A stretch of 64,000 bases of DNA. Source: Nothopassalora personata (Eukaryota; Ascomycota; Dothideomycetes; Mycosphaerellales; Mycosphaerellaceae). The position numbers and the translations under genes are program-made. Positions 22,726-33,369 of this stretch are shown here, in pieces (position 1 is the first letter of the stretch; every line of letters starts with the position of its first letter). The notes beneath the pieces are model-generated. The model saw nothing but the letters and a program-made list of their open reading frames with translations. It was not told the DNA's origin and searched no databases. The DNA lies in assembly GCA_033816765.1 (NCBI GenBank), contig CM066295.1, forward strand, positions 2,666,001 to 2,730,000. Direction: 5' to 3'.

Positions 22726-24336
22726 ATGGCCTCACAGGGTCAAGTAAGTGTTGGCAGCACGTCGTCAACACATCCATAGCTGACCCCATTGCAGCTTCCT
22801 CCTGGAGCGACCGGTGCCATCCATGGACCTCCTTACCCACCCTCACATCAAGGCCTGGGAGGCAATCCAGCATTCCTGCCTGATGTGCCGGTCAACGCAG
22901 TCTTCCTGGCTCTCTTCGTCTTCGCGGCCGCAGCACACATGACACTCTTCCAGATCAACCTGCACAAACGGGGGAAGAAATTCGTCTTCAACGCCGCGAT
23001 CTTTGGATACTGCATCACGCGAATCCTCGCAACATCGCTACGAATAGGGTGGGCCTACGGACCTCGCAATGTCTCCCTCGCCATGGCCGCTCAGATCTTC
23101 GTCTACGCCGGCGTGCCGATTCTCTTTGTAACGAACCTCTTCTTCGCGCAACGAATTGTACGAGCGCAACATCCGAACTTCGGCTGGTCCAAGGGTTTCT
23201 CGCTATTGCTGCCGCTGACCATTGGTCTTATGGTCGTCACAATCTTTGGACTGATCACCGTGGTCGTTCTGCAGTTCTACCTCCCGGATCCAACAACCCA
23301 GCAATGGACGCGGGACTTCCAGCTATATGGCGCTGTCATGTTCGCGTTCCTTGCCTTCCTGCCCATTCCCATCGTCGTTGCCTCTTGGATAGCAAGGCAG
23401 GTGCCATCGGTGCGAAAGTCGAAGACAGACAGCTTTGGCAAAGGTTCGACCAATTCGAAGATCATCATTGTCCTCATCAGCGCGATTCCGCTGGCCCTTG
23501 GCGCTTGGTACAGGGCGGGGACATCATTGATAGCACCCATCGGCCTGCAAGAGCAGACTCCATGGTACTTTTCGAAGGCTTCGTTCTATATCTTTAACTT
23601 CACCTTGGAGATCATCGTCGTCCTTTTTTGGCTACTAGTCCGAATTGATCTCCGCTTCATCATTCCCAACGGAGCTGATCGCCCAATGTCCTATGCTGGC
23701 GGCTTTGTCTTCGCTGGCGAAGATCCCACGAGATCGACTGAGCGTCTCAATGGCTCACTCTATAGGCAACGGGCCTCAACTCGCACCTCCCTGGCGAGCA
23801 CCATCATTCCACCCCCGACGCTCAGCAGAGCTGGTTCATGGGGTTCTTTGGAAGAATATATGACGCCAGTTCCCTCGGCGAAGCACTCCAGTGGAAGCCT
23901 TTGGGGAGGCATCTCCACCGACCGTGTCGACTCGGCCATGTACGATGACCATGGACGACAGTCTATCGACCAATTCTCCTTCGAGCTTACACGACCGCCG
24001 CCCGTTCGATCCAACCATGGCCAACTGTCGCAAGAGATGGGCTATAACCCAGCCACAGGCCATTGGGATGTGCGGGAATGGCAGATGATGGGACCTGCTG
24101 TATACGACCGGGACGCCAGTCCTTTGCGAAAGATGCCGAGTATTTTCTCGCCGGGTGCTGAGGCTGAGCATATACCAAGTGTCCCGCCACCGCCACCGCC
24201 CAGTGTGTACATCCCGAGCGGACATCCGAGTGCGAGGCCAAGTATGGTCGAGTCTCTGAGGCCGTCAATACGGTTCGCTGAGGAGGATGGCGTTAGTAGA
24301 CCGAGCTCGAGTCGTACTGCAGATCACGCGGTATGA
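22726..24336 (+). CDS. DUF3112-type fungal seven-transmembrane protein
   Basis: A tiny first exon (22726-22743, MASQGQ) is followed by a 51-base GTAAGT...CAG intron and a long second exon (22795-24336), 519 residues in all. About seven hydrophobic segments occupy residues 35-300, beginning VNAVFLALFVFAAAAHMTLFQ. Characteristic blocks are AYGPRNVSLAMAAQIFVYAGVP, ANLFFAQR-like VTNLFFAQRIVRAQHP, and AIPLALGAWYRAGT. The last 220 residues are cytosolic, Ser/Pro-rich and disordered (PPPPPPSVYIPSG). Fungal members are sometimes annotated as family C-like GPCR proteins, but no ligand or pathway is established. The start was chosen because the second exon alone lacks a suitable ATG before the first membrane segment. 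Confidence 0.8.
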
Positions 24337-24703
24337 CCTGGACAGATTGCTTGAGTGTTTTAGCGATGGCGTTTTCGTTGAGGAGCAAGCGATCCATGTA
24401 GCATATACTATAACCGCCAATTTCGTATTTTGCACTGTTGGCATGTACATAGCAGAAAGCGAGGAGGCGAACCTGATGATGGCGCCGCTGTATATGGCGA
24501 AGCATGAGGCAGTAACACAAAGATGTAATCATAGATAGGATGTTCGGTTCCTAACTCATCCCTCAAAGGGCGTGAAGCTCGTCTCGGCCGGTGGCCAGGC
24601 CTAGCCGAGCAGGGAAGCTGAAAATCTAGAGAAAGATAGCAACAACTCTGCACCAACCACAATCCTACAGAATCGATTCCGAGCCGCGTCGTCGATCGTC
24701 ACC
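24337..24703. other. Intergenic, about 370 bases
   Basis: Promoter region of the aminotransferase gene. No distinct element is recognised. Confidence 0.5.
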
Positions 24704-26104
24704 ATGACTCCCTCAACAACCAAGCTCGAAGCCTACAACGCCCTCGCATCCCGCTTCACCAGCAACAACCCCAAAAGCCACCAAATCCACCAACGAGCAA
24801 CCCTCTCCCTCCCCGGCGGCAACACCCGCTCAGTCCTCCACTACGAACCCTTCCCACTCTCCATGACAAAAGCCCAGAGCTCCCGCCTCTACGACGCCGA
24901 CGGCCACACCTACACCGACTTCCTCGGAGAATACAGCGCCGGCCTCTACGGCCACTCCGACCCCATCATCATCCAAGCTCTCACAGACGCCGCAAAACGC
25001 GGTCTGAGCTACGGCTCGCAGCACGAGGATGAAGTGAAACTGGCAGAATTGATCAAATCCCGTTTCCCGAGCATAGAACTGCTACGTTTCACAAACTCGG
25101 GCACGGAAGCGACGTTGATGGCATTGGCTGTGGCGAAAGTTTACTCGGGCAAACAGAAAATTCTGGTCTTGGCGAATGCGTACCATGGCGGGGCTTTTTC
25201 GTGGAAGGGCGCCGTGAGTAGTGAAGTTAATGCGCCGCATGAGTATGTCGTTGCTACGTATAATGATCTTGAGTCTGTGCGGGCATTGCTGAGGGAGGAG
25301 GGGAATCGAGGCGATGTAGCGGCGATTATGGTTGAGCCCATGTTGGGGTCTGGAGGAGCAATCCCTGCGGACGAGAGTTTTCTAAGGGGTTTGAAGACGG
25401 TGGCAGATGAAGTGGGAGCGGTGTTGATTTTCGATGAGGTGATGACGAGTAGGATGCATAGAGGAGGGGGGATACAGGGAGAATTGCCTCACGACTGTAG
25501 GCCGGATCTGACGACGTTGGGAAAGTACTTGGGTGGGGGAATGTCCTTCGGTTTGTTCTCTTTCCCCAATCCCGCTTCCATGAGTCGCTCTCTGCTGATA
25601 TTGACAGGTGCATTTGGTGGCAAGAAAGCCATCATGGACCTCTTCGATCCTCGCCGTCCCAACGCTCTCGCACATGCTGGAACTTTTAACAATAATGTAC
25701 TGACCATGGCGGCCGGAAGAGCAGGGCTCGAGCAAGTCTTCATACCCCGACGAGCAGCGCAGCTTCACGAGCGTGGTGAGCTGTTGCGCCAGCGATTGCA
25801 AGAGGTGTGCAAAGACACGAAGCTAGAGATTACCGGATATGGCTCCATCATGTGTTTCCACTTCATCCGCACGCCTGCGGCCCAGGTCAAGCCGCACAAA
25901 GATCTCGCTGACGCGGATTCGACGCTCGCTGGCCTGCTGCATCTTTTCTTGCTGGAGAAAGGCTATTATATCGCGAGACGTGGGTTTATAGCTTTGAGTT
26001 TAGCGCTTGATCAGGCTGATCTTGATGGGTTTGTGGACGCTGTGACGGACTTTGTGAAGACGTATGAGCATGTGCTGGTGGAGCAAACTCGTGCTAGACT
26101 GTAG
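24704..26104 (+). CDS. Class III PLP aminotransferase, glutamate-1-semialdehyde aminomutase-like
   Basis: Two exons (24704-25550, 25608-26104) give 447 residues. PLP-fold motifs are in order: SLPGGNTRSV (N-terminal GSAM-like gate), FTNSGTEATLMALAVAK (phosphate cup, about 129-145), AYHGG (159-163), FDEVMTSR (243-250) with the cofactor Asp, and TLGKYLGGGM with the Schiff-base Lys at about 274. The C-terminal block includes HAGTFNNNVLTMAAG. The intron of 57 bases is a multiple of three and has no stop, so an unspliced reading stays open; splicing restores the GMSF-GAFGGK motif found across the family. Fungi do not make haem from GSA, so the substrate is probably another amine, perhaps in secondary metabolism. 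Confidence 0.9.
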   Translation: MTPSTTKLEAYNALASRFTSNNPKSHQIHQRATLSLPGGNTRSVLHYEPFPLSMTKAQSSRLYDADGHTYTDFLGEYSAGLYGHSDPIIIQALTDAAKRGLSYGSQHEDEVKLAELIKSRFPSIELLRFTNSGTEATLMALAVAKVYSGKQKILVLANAYHGGAFSWKGAVSSEVNAPHEYVVATYNDLESVRALLREEGNRGDVAAIMVEPMLGSGGAIPADESFLRGLKTVADEVGAVLIFDEVMTSRMHRGGGIQGELPHDCRPDLTTLGKYLGGGMSFGLFSFPNPASMSRSLLILTGAFGGKKAIMDLFDPRRPNALAHAGTFNNNVLTMAAGRAGLEQVFIPRRAAQLHERGELLRQRLQEVCKDTKLEITGYGSIMCFHFIRTPAAQVKPHKDLADADSTLAGLLHLFLLEKGYYIARRGFIALSLALDQADLDGFVDAVTDFVKTYEHVLVEQTRARL

Positions 26105-26813
26105 GCTCGTGGATGGGCGTCACGGAGGCAGCTGTTGGTGCTGGTCATCTTCGTACGCTGGATAGCCAGCGCAATGAACCTGGTGAATTGCTCATGCACC
26201 AAACATGTTGGCATGACCGCCCTTGTGCATGTGATGACTTCGCTGGCAGGTTGGTCTCGTGTTTCGCTTGATCTCTCCCTTCATCGCTTCGCTCTATCTC
26301 AGACTCTTGATTCTGGTCAACGCAAGACACTTTGAATGCTTCTCAGACTTGGTATGGACAACACTTACCCAATCATGGAAAAGCAACGCTTGGGCCTCGC
26401 GGCACTCATACTGGGTATGGTGATTGGAGCGCTCGTATCGTCTTCCAATAGCACAGCAAGTGACGGTAATGCAAGTTATGGATTGGACAAGCGTGCGCCA
26501 CCAGATCTCGACAGGCTGAGTACTATACACGCCTATGGCGGCAGAGTGATAGATCTCATGCCCGCCGCGAGCGCGAGCGATCAAGGTACCATCCAATTCA
26601 AAGGAGCATGAGTGACATTCAAAATGTGGAAGTGGGCGGATGGGTTCACGCTGGAAAGGGTGAAGAAGTGAACATAGCAGGCAGGACAGCGCTCGATGCA
26701 TTCGCCGGGGTCGAATGTCTTTTCTTCCGTTCCTTCGATGAAGAAAGCCTGCGCAGAGACCATACTGTGCGCATGGGTGAGCCAAAGGATTTCGATGGTA
26801 AGGATGATCGAAC
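26105..26813. other. Intergenic, about 700 bases
   Basis: Between two convergent genes. A plus-strand ORF (26336-26611) has one hydrophobic segment near its start (LGLAALILGMVIGALVSS), but no signal of conservation can be judged. It is not called as a gene. Confidence 0.4.
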
Positions 26814-28088
26814 TCAGCGACCACGTCCACGTCCGCGACCGCGAGCTCCTCTCCCACCACCACGGCCTCCACGCTTGCCTCCAGCTTGACTTCGGCGTTC
26901 ATACACTTTGTCCAGTCCAAAGGCAGCATCTGCGATGCGCAGATAGCTGGTGATCCCTTGGTCCACTACGGCGAGGATGACATTCTTGTAACCATGTTTC
27001 ATCTCAGCATACATCTTGCCTTCTCGTTTGGGCGGATCCCATGGGACGGTCCCCATTAGAGCACTAAGCTGCTCGAGAGTTGGTGCTGTGGTTTCTCGGG
27101 CATTCACGACTGCTATTCGGAAATCTGGAGAACCTGGATTGGATTTTTTGAAAGTGGTTGAGCCGGGTTTCCAGACGTGGTATGTTATGCGGAATTGTGG
27201 GTCGGTATTAGGTGGTTCCTGTTCGGCGGGTTGTGTGGCTATTGTTGGGTCGTGGAAATTTATCAGGGAAAGTCGCCGGTAGATTGTGTCGTAGTCGCGG
27301 TATAAGCCAGGTTGGACAACCGATCCTTTGCTGTGAGGTGCAGTTCCATCCTGTTTCCTTGGTCGGTACAGCAGTTTCCATAGTGCTGAAGTACTGAAAG
27401 TTTCGCTCCGAGTCGTGGACTCAGCTTTCGGTGGCGGATAACACCAACTCCCAGGCGCCGGTCCAGGTCCGTCGAAGCTCGGTGCACGAAAGACAGTATA
27501 TCCCATCCGCTTCAACGCAGCGTAGACGTGATACCTCTCCAGCGTCAGGACGTCTTCGTCTCCAATAAACACCGCGTAAGCGCCCTGCAAGCTCATGGGC
27601 ACACCTTCATCCTCGGCATCGACGGGCGGCCACCTCACATCCAGTGTACCTCTCTCAATTAGATACAGCACTTCCTCGGGCAAGAACCACAACCGCTGAC
27701 CCCGCTCTTGGCCACCTAACGGATCGTCCTTTACAGATTTGACATGGCCCATTTTCTGAAACAGCGGTCCTTTGGGGTTTACAGCATATGCCGTGTTGGA
27801 CTCTGGGTGATAGTGGCCAACAGTATGAGTCTTGGGTTGATGTATTCGTTTGTGAGAAAGGGCATCGTGCATGGCTTGCCGCGACGCCGCCAGGGTATTA
27901 GACTGGAGCGCAGTGCCATGCTCTTCGAAGTCCTTCTCGCCACGCTTGGGGATCACTGTGGAGAGGAAGCGGTAGTCGACGACTTCATCATCCAGCGCTG
28001 CGTCTTCTTCATCGCCAGCGACATTGTTGAGCCCAGGACGTGATATCGTGTCCTCGTCTATGTCGGCCATTGTTGTCTCCTCAGGCAT
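26814..28088 (-). CDS. sen54: tRNA-splicing endonuclease subunit Sen54
   Basis: A single minus-strand exon, 424 residues. The Sen54 N-terminal domain is evident: PKRGEKDFEEHGT, followed by GHYHPESNTAYAVNPKGPLFQKMGH and LWFLPEEVLYLIERGTLDVRW. MSLQGAYAVFIGDEDVLTLERYHVYAALKRMGYTVFR-type sequence then matches the segment that pairs with Sen2 (quoted here in short pieces only for orientation: LERYHVYAALKRMGY). Sen54 is a structural subunit of the Sen2-Sen34-Sen15-Sen54 enzyme that cuts introns from pre-tRNAs. The C-terminus ends in an RG-rich tail (GGKRGGRGGGRGARGRG), which is not a core feature of the family. A second in-frame ATG at 28070 (MADIDED) could be the true start. Confidence 0.92.
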   Translation of the reverse strand: MPEETTMADIDEDTISRPGLNNVAGDEEDAALDDEVVDYRFLSTVIPKRGEKDFEEHGTALQSNTLAASRQAMHDALSHKRIHQPKTHTVGHYHPESNTAYAVNPKGPLFQKMGHVKSVKDDPLGGQERGQRLWFLPEEVLYLIERGTLDVRWPPVDAEDEGVPMSLQGAYAVFIGDEDVLTLERYHVYAALKRMGYTVFRAPSFDGPGPAPGSWCYPPPKAESTTRSETFSTSALWKLLYRPRKQDGTAPHSKGSVVQPGLYRDYDTIYRRLSLINFHDPTIATQPAEQEPPNTDPQFRITYHVWKPGSTTFKKSNPGSPDFRIAVVNARETTAPTLEQLSALMGTVPWDPPKREGKMYAEMKHGYKNVILAVVDQGITSYLRIADAAFGLDKVYERRSQAGGKRGGRGGGRGARGRGRGRGR

Positions 28089-28381
28089 TGTTGATGAGGC
28101 AAGGTGCGGACAGCAAAAACGTAAACGAGCTATACGAGGCGCTTGTCGATCCCTCCGCTCCTTCGTCGCAATCGTGTTTCTAGGCGCTTAGGAGTTTCGA
28201 GAAAATAAGTCATGAACAAGTAAACGCCGGCGTAGATAGTATAGTATACCCGCTCGTTTAAAGGCGGCGACAGACAACGAAGGGCAAAAGACGCAATACT
28301 AAAGTGTTGCGATATACTATATCTCCCAATTCTCATTAACAATTTTGGGTTCCGGCGGTGGTGAGGTTGTTGAAACGCATT
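28089..28381. other. Upstream of Sen54, A/T-richer spacer
   Basis: Contains tagtatagtatac-type words at about 28230-28250 and no gene. Confidence 0.4.
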
Positions 28382-29065
28382 CTAGATGGATATTTTGGAC
28401 ACGTTGGATTTAATGGGACTGTGCGGGACCCGTTGTCGGGCTATCGACTTATATCGCCTGTTATATAATGGACGGAGCCCAGTGTTACTGCTGTGGTAAC
28501 GAACGGCGGAGTGGCTAGTATGAAGGTGCAACTCCTTTAACGAGCTCCGAGGTGGCGAACGCACCTCCGTCGTGCCGCCTTGTCGGCAAATATAAGAAAC
28601 AACTTCATTGTCGATCTCCCCGAGAAAATTTTGCTGGGGCGGCGGCGGCGGCGGTGGCGGCGGCGGATAGGCCGGCTGTGGCGGAGGTGGCTGATCGTCG
28701 GAGTCCGGAGAATCATTCTTCCGGCCTGACCGCCTGTGGCGCCAGGCCCGACCAATCGATGCCTTCGGTACCGGCGCAAAGGTAATGTCCGGCGTGACTC
28801 CGCCGTCTCCATCCGTGCCACTGCCCTGGAGCTCTGCGCGATACGCCAGACGCAGCATCGCTTCCTGCAATGCATCAATATCTCGAGCGTCGCTTCATGC
28901 AATAGTGTCATTTACTTCTTGTTCGATGGTGTTGTCCCGGAAGAACGCCCACCAGAGCACTTGGCCACCCCGGAAGACGGCCTGGCAGACCAGTGTCGCT
29001 ATACTCACAGCACTATTAGCCCGCACTCTCTCGAAGAACCGACATGTGGTTTGCGAGATTTCCAT
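28382..29065 (-). CDS. Unrecognised protein with one membrane segment and a polyproline tract (tentative two-exon gene)
   Basis: Two exons are proposed: 29065-28916 and 28864-28382, joined by a 51-base intron (GTAAAT...TTGCAG) that contains an in-frame TGA. The product is about 210 residues. Residues about 18-42 are hydrophobic (VSIATLVCQAVFRGGQVLWWAFF), followed by an acidic stretch, a basic segment (RAWRHRRSGRKND) and about ten prolines. The last 80 residues are low-complexity, so the true 3' end may be upstream. I recognise no family. Without the intron the TGA at 28895-28897 would split the frame, so a pseudogene is the alternative. Confidence 0.4.
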
Positions 29066-30099
29066 GGGGAATGCTGGACAAGAAGCCAATGATTGACTGA
29101 CCGACAACTGAGCAGCCGACGGACTTCTAATCGACGGAGTCCCTACTGATCGTGAGCATGATGCCAATATGCATCGGCGCAGACGACTGACAGCATCTCC
29201 CTCTCCTTCTCTCTCCCTCTCTCTCCTTATCTCTGTTGCTACTGGGTACGCAGTCAGCAAAACGGCCTGGCTGACGACGCGAATAAGGTCGGACGTACAT
29301 TGCGCGGCTCTGCGTTACTCGGTTTTACTACACAAGACCATTAGCTCATGTTCACAAGAGTGCGGCACTCGACACCATCAGACTTACAATGCTGCTGTTC
29401 GGAGTGCTAATTGGATTCAAAGTCAGCACGGATAGGATGCCAAATCTCGAACGTCCAAGACACAACAACGATTCAAGGAGTACTTTCTGGAAAGGCTCGA
29501 TGCCATGGCAACGAGCAACGCTATTGCGGCAGGAAGGAGGCACGAACAATTTGCTTTTCCGCACCAGCACATCGGGTCGACACCTGGGTCGCAACTCCGT
29601 CTGTCTAATATGTGGCTGTGAGCTTCAAGACACGCAACATGTCCGAGCTACAGCGTCTCTCTTCTTACTATATGCAATACAACGAGGGCTCCTGTCGGAA
29701 GAGGTGGCCGCTCCGTTATGAATGCGACAGCGATATCAAGCTGCGTAGAGTGCTTCAGGTAGCTGCGACGTAGCGAGTGTGGTTGAAGCGAGGCGTGCAT
29801 TAACGCTTCCCCTTGACAAGCAGTACCTGCGCTGCAGTGCGTCTCTCGTGGCGTTCACAAGGCAATCGTATCCGTGTACAGGCGGCCACCTCTTTTGTCG
29901 ACAGCCCTTGCAAGCTCGTCGGGAAGCTTCCATGAAACAACTTCAGGCTGTCCTCAGGGGAAAGAGTCATCATCGTGGAGATCTCCACCGCAATCAATGA
30001 CTCATTCCAGATTCAACGCAACGCCAAATTGACTCCTCTTCGCTGGCTAGCCGTCTTTGCTCGAGATTCTGGGACAACAAAAGCGACTCGGTTCAAATC
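29066..30099. other. Gene-free stretch with a CT-rich tract
   Basis: A pyrimidine tract (CTCTCC/TCTCTC, about 29190-29235) lies upstream of the tentative minus-strand gene. ORFs at 29389-29721 and 29779-30000 have no motif or splice context. Confidence 0.45.
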
Positions 30100-31113
30100 A
30101 TGGTTACAGCGCCACCGGATTATGAGCAGGCTGTCAAGGACCGACTAGCACAGTCGGCTATCACCAATCGAGGTCAGGTCGAAAATCGAGATCAGGTCGA
30201 ACGGAGCTATCCTAGCAACCTCAGTTGCGACGAGCCACGCCAACGTAATGTCGCTGCTCTTGAGCACCCGAGACAAATTCACATGACGCGGTCGGACATC
30301 TATCAGTGGCATGAGGACTGCTTTCGCGAGATCTTCGGGGTGATTCATCAACTACCGACCGTGGAAAGGGTACACAATCGACGTTGCGAACTACTCGAAG
30401 GTCCTGAGGTTCCAATGACGGCTGTTCCAGCATTCGATGCTGATTTCATCAAGCACTGCGCCGCTTTGACACGGCCTCCTGTGAAGATAGCAGGACCACT
30501 ACCCGGCAACGCACAGTATCTGAGAAGACTTGTCGTGCATGTGCTCTACATCGACTACGGCATACCAAGTCCATATATTCTTACCTCGCGCGATCGGAAA
30601 CTTTTGGCTTCGCCTTCGCTCACACATGAGGAGGGTGCGCATAAACTCAAGAAAGACGCTTACAGAGCCAACTCTCATGTCCGCTTACCGATCGTGGGAT
30701 TGGAGTCTATGGCACTGCTTTTCCGGCGCTTCCTGGACGAGTCAACAGGACAGTATACTGGTAGCCTCTCGCAGTTCTGGATGCCTCAAGGACCAGAAGC
30801 ACTTGCCTTCAAATTGTGCTACGACTGGCACGTCGTGGATCACATGTACCAACTTTCAAGGAACCATCAAGGCAAAGACTACGTACCTTTTAGTACGTAT
30901 GCTGCAAATATTCTTCAAGCAGCGATTATTCGGGCTGCATTGAAACATTTGCCATCAACGCATTTCTGGAGGAATACGCTTGAACGGTGGGAAGAGTGGC
31001 ATCCTGAGGTTCGTCATGAGCGCCGACGGCAGGATTCAATGGCTGCTCAGAACAAACCCCTGGTAGTTTATACGCCACGACCAGTGAGAAGGAAGACATG
31101 CATATGCATGTGA
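30100..31113 (+). CDS. Hypothetical protein, 337 residues, with CaaX-like C-terminus
   Basis: An uninterrupted ORF with a normal amino-acid composition and few competing frames. I do not recognise the family. No signal peptide or strong membrane segment is present, and sequence such as YLRRLVVHVLYIDYGIPSPYI and ALAFKLCYDWHVVDHMYQLS suggests a soluble helical protein. The last residues are RPVRRKTCICM: a basic stretch followed by Cys-Ile-Cys-Met, which fits a CaaX prenylation signal with Met at the last position. That would place it at a membrane if functional. The first ATG of the frame is used; an internal start (for example MTRSDIY) is possible. Confidence 0.6.
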   Translation: MVTAPPDYEQAVKDRLAQSAITNRGQVENRDQVERSYPSNLSCDEPRQRNVAALEHPRQIHMTRSDIYQWHEDCFREIFGVIHQLPTVERVHNRRCELLEGPEVPMTAVPAFDADFIKHCAALTRPPVKIAGPLPGNAQYLRRLVVHVLYIDYGIPSPYILTSRDRKLLASPSLTHEEGAHKLKKDAYRANSHVRLPIVGLESMALLFRRFLDESTGQYTGSLSQFWMPQGPEALAFKLCYDWHVVDHMYQLSRNHQGKDYVPFSTYAANILQAAIIRAALKHLPSTHFWRNTLERWEEWHPEVRHERRRQDSMAAQNKPLVVYTPRPVRRKTCICM

Positions 31114-31648
31114 CCAGCTTGACTATAAAGAGCCTGTCCGCTGAGACGACAGAGCTCAAAAAATTGAGATTGAGGACTTGCGCGTGGCTACATCCCAAGC
31201 GCATACAAAGCGACCAGGGCTTTGTAGCCAAGCGCAAAGCGAGCCATTTTGGACTGCGAACCATGCATGCTTCGCTTCGCGGCAACCACTTCCCCCTCGT
31301 GAACGCCCGGGTTTCATCCATGTGTCTGCAGCTGTGCGCAGCTTAGAGCCACATTTCTTTCGAAGGAGATTCATTGTGCGAAAGCGAGCCAATGATTCTC
31401 ATTGGGGCTTGAGACAGCACAGCAAGTATTTCGCACTCGCATTTTCCATGACCAACTGCTCTGCCAGGTTGATCTTTTGTGCCCAAGTATATTCCGGTGA
31501 AGGGAAATGGTTATATGTAGATGTTCCATATGCGAGAGGCGTTTTCATGAGATTCTACGTTCCTTTCGTCATTACACAAACGATCAATAACTCAGACATT
31601 CAGGAAACCACAGCGCATTAGAGCCTCTTGCAAGAAACATTGACAACA
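31114..31648. other. Intergenic, about 530 bases
   Basis: Overlapping ORFs on both strands (31178-31621 plus, 31156-31392 minus) have no recognisable features. It includes the RTA1-like gene's promoter. Confidence 0.45.
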
Positions 31649-32832
31649 ATGGCCGACGACACAGTAGACTGGTCTCTGTACCCTTATGAACCCAACCAGG
31701 GTGCACCTATCGCCTTCGCGATCATAACAGCACTCGTCGGCATCTACCAAATCTACCAATCCTTCCTCCTCTACCACTGGCCCAGGTTCGGCGCCACAAT
31801 GGCCTGGGCCTCTTCCGTCTGGCTCGCAGGCTTCATCTGCCGCGCCATCTCAGTCCGCTCCCCACAGTCAATCGGAATCTTCATCGCACAATACGTCCTG
31901 GTCCTTTTAGGTCCACCACTCTACGCAGCGGCCGGTAAGCACTCACCTGCCCCCTTCACCACGGATCTCTCTGCTAAGCGCGAACATCAGAATACTTCAT
32001 CCTCTCCCGCCTCCTCTCCTACCTCCCCTACCACACCCCAATCCACCCGGGCCGCGTCTTCAGCACCTTCATCTTTCTCTCCACCATCGTTGAGACTCTC
32101 ACGGGCTCTGGCGCAGGGAACTCCGCCGGCTCCGGCCGCACGCCCTCCCAACGCCGGACCGGCCTGAACCTCCTGAAAGCAGCTCTGATCCTCCAATGCT
32201 TCATCGAAGCCCTCTTCTTCTCCCTCGTCGTCCTGGTCGAAAGGCGTTGCAGACGAGCCGGGATGTTCCCAAAGCGGGTGAGGACTGTGTGTTATGTGCT
32301 GTATGTGACGAGTGCGATGATTTTGATTCGGTGTGTTGTGAGAACGGTGGAAGGGTTTGAGGCGGCAAGATGCGATGAGGGGAGGGAGGATCCGTATTGT
32401 GGGCCTGTCAGTAGGAATGAGTGGTTTCTTTGGACGTTTGAGGTGGCGAATATCACTCTGTTCGTCATTTTGCTCAGTTTGTTCCATCCTGGGCGGCTTT
32501 TGCCGAGGGATACGAAAGTTTTCTTGGACCCGCATGATGGGAGAACGGAGAGGGTGGGACCGGGGTTTGGGAAGGCTGATAAGCGTCCCTTTTGGGTCAC
32601 GGTGGTGAGTGAGCATATGGCGTTACTGAGTGGTCAAGTGAAAGCCGAACTGACGGGGACTCGTCTGCAGGTCGATCCATTCAATATTCACGGCATTATT
32701 ACTGGGAGAGGTATGGTAATGCACAAGTTTTGGGAGGAGCCTCAGCCGACGTACACGGGAGAGGAGCCTCACGCTGAGCAGGACCAGCCAGAGGCGGTAT
32801 CTCATGCAGCAAAGCGAGATCAATCTGGCTGA
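31649..32832 (+). CDS. RTA1-like multi-pass membrane protein
   Basis: Three exons (31649-31934, 31991-32604, 32671-32832) give 353 residues. Seven hydrophobic segments and the RTA1 family blocks are present: LYPYEPNQGAPIAF near the N-terminus, QYVLVLLGPPLYAAAEYFILSR spanning the first splice junction, AALILQCFIEALFFSLVV, and VVRTVEGFEA...EWFLWTFEVANI near the last segments. Intron 2 (32605-32670) is 66 bases, in phase and free of stops; removing it restores WVTVVDPFNI. Members of this family (Rta1, Rsb1, Pug1) are implicated in lipid or sphingoid-base export and drug tolerance at the plasma membrane. The substrate is unknown here. Confidence 0.88.
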
Positions 32833-33167
32833 TCATGAAGAAGAAACATCTTGTGCATGGGTATGTACGGCACATGTCGACTGGGGGTCAACGAATACGA
32901 TCATATTAAGCCGGCATATATAGACTTGTGCACGTCCCTGCATCACGCTCTGCTATACCGCACCTCCATAACCCCTCTTCAACTCCACCACAATTCAAGG
33001 GACTCGACCGACTCAGCGCACATATGAGTCCCGTTCCCTCGTTCGCTCCTGTACAACAGAACGCATTCAGCTGCGCGGCCTGACATAAGGCCCTTTAGTC
33101 CGCTGGCGAGGACGTGTCTCCGGCTGCGGATATTATGCTAGCCCCTAAGTTTATATTATGTTAGCCC
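32833..33167. other. Spacer with a short tandem repeat
   Basis: A 21-23 base unit (tattatgCtagcccCtaagtt / tattatgTtagcccTtacgtt) is present twice at about 33130-33174. Nothing else is recognised. Confidence 0.5.
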
Positions 33168-33174
33168 TTACGTT
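33130..33174. repeat. Two-copy direct repeat of about 22 bases
   Basis: Copies at about 33130-33151 and 33153-33174 differ mainly by C-to-T changes. The second copy contains the stop codon of the small cysteine-rich ORF on the minus strand. Confidence 0.7.
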
Positions 33175-33365
33175 GTTCGGCCGCTTAAGCGAGTGTGCCT
33201 GCGTGTTGAACACATGGTGGCGACGAGCTGATCACCAATTTGCGGACAGCAGAGCGCTGCTGAGCCGGCGTGGAAACATGGGCCGCTTTGATCTTGACAA
33301 GTAATGAGGGGTGACGCAGCGGTGAAAGCTACCAGAAGCGAGAATGGATTGACTGTAGGCTTCAT
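33168..33365 (-). CDS. Small cysteine-rich secreted ORF, probably truncated
   Basis: 65 residues. MKPTVNPFSLLVAFTAASPLIT looks like a secretion signal (basic start, hydrophobic core, small residues before the cleavage region), followed by cysteines at 23, 30, 39, 40 and 52. The C-CC-C order recalls a hydrophobin or small effector-like protein, but only five cysteines occur and the frame runs into a short direct repeat that supplies the stop. No intron that would extend it is evident. It may be a relic of a longer secreted protein or a lineage-specific small gene. Confidence 0.4.
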   Translation of the reverse strand: MKPTVNPFSLLVAFTAASPLITCQDQSGPCFHAGSAALCCPQIGDQLVATMCSTRRHTRLSGRTT

Positions 33366-33369
33366 GTTG

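Noticed and set aside
26294..26929. 211-codon minus-strand ORF overlapping the 3' end of Sen54
   Set aside because: It lies on the same strand in another frame, over the RG-rich Sen54 tail, and its own sequence has no motif.
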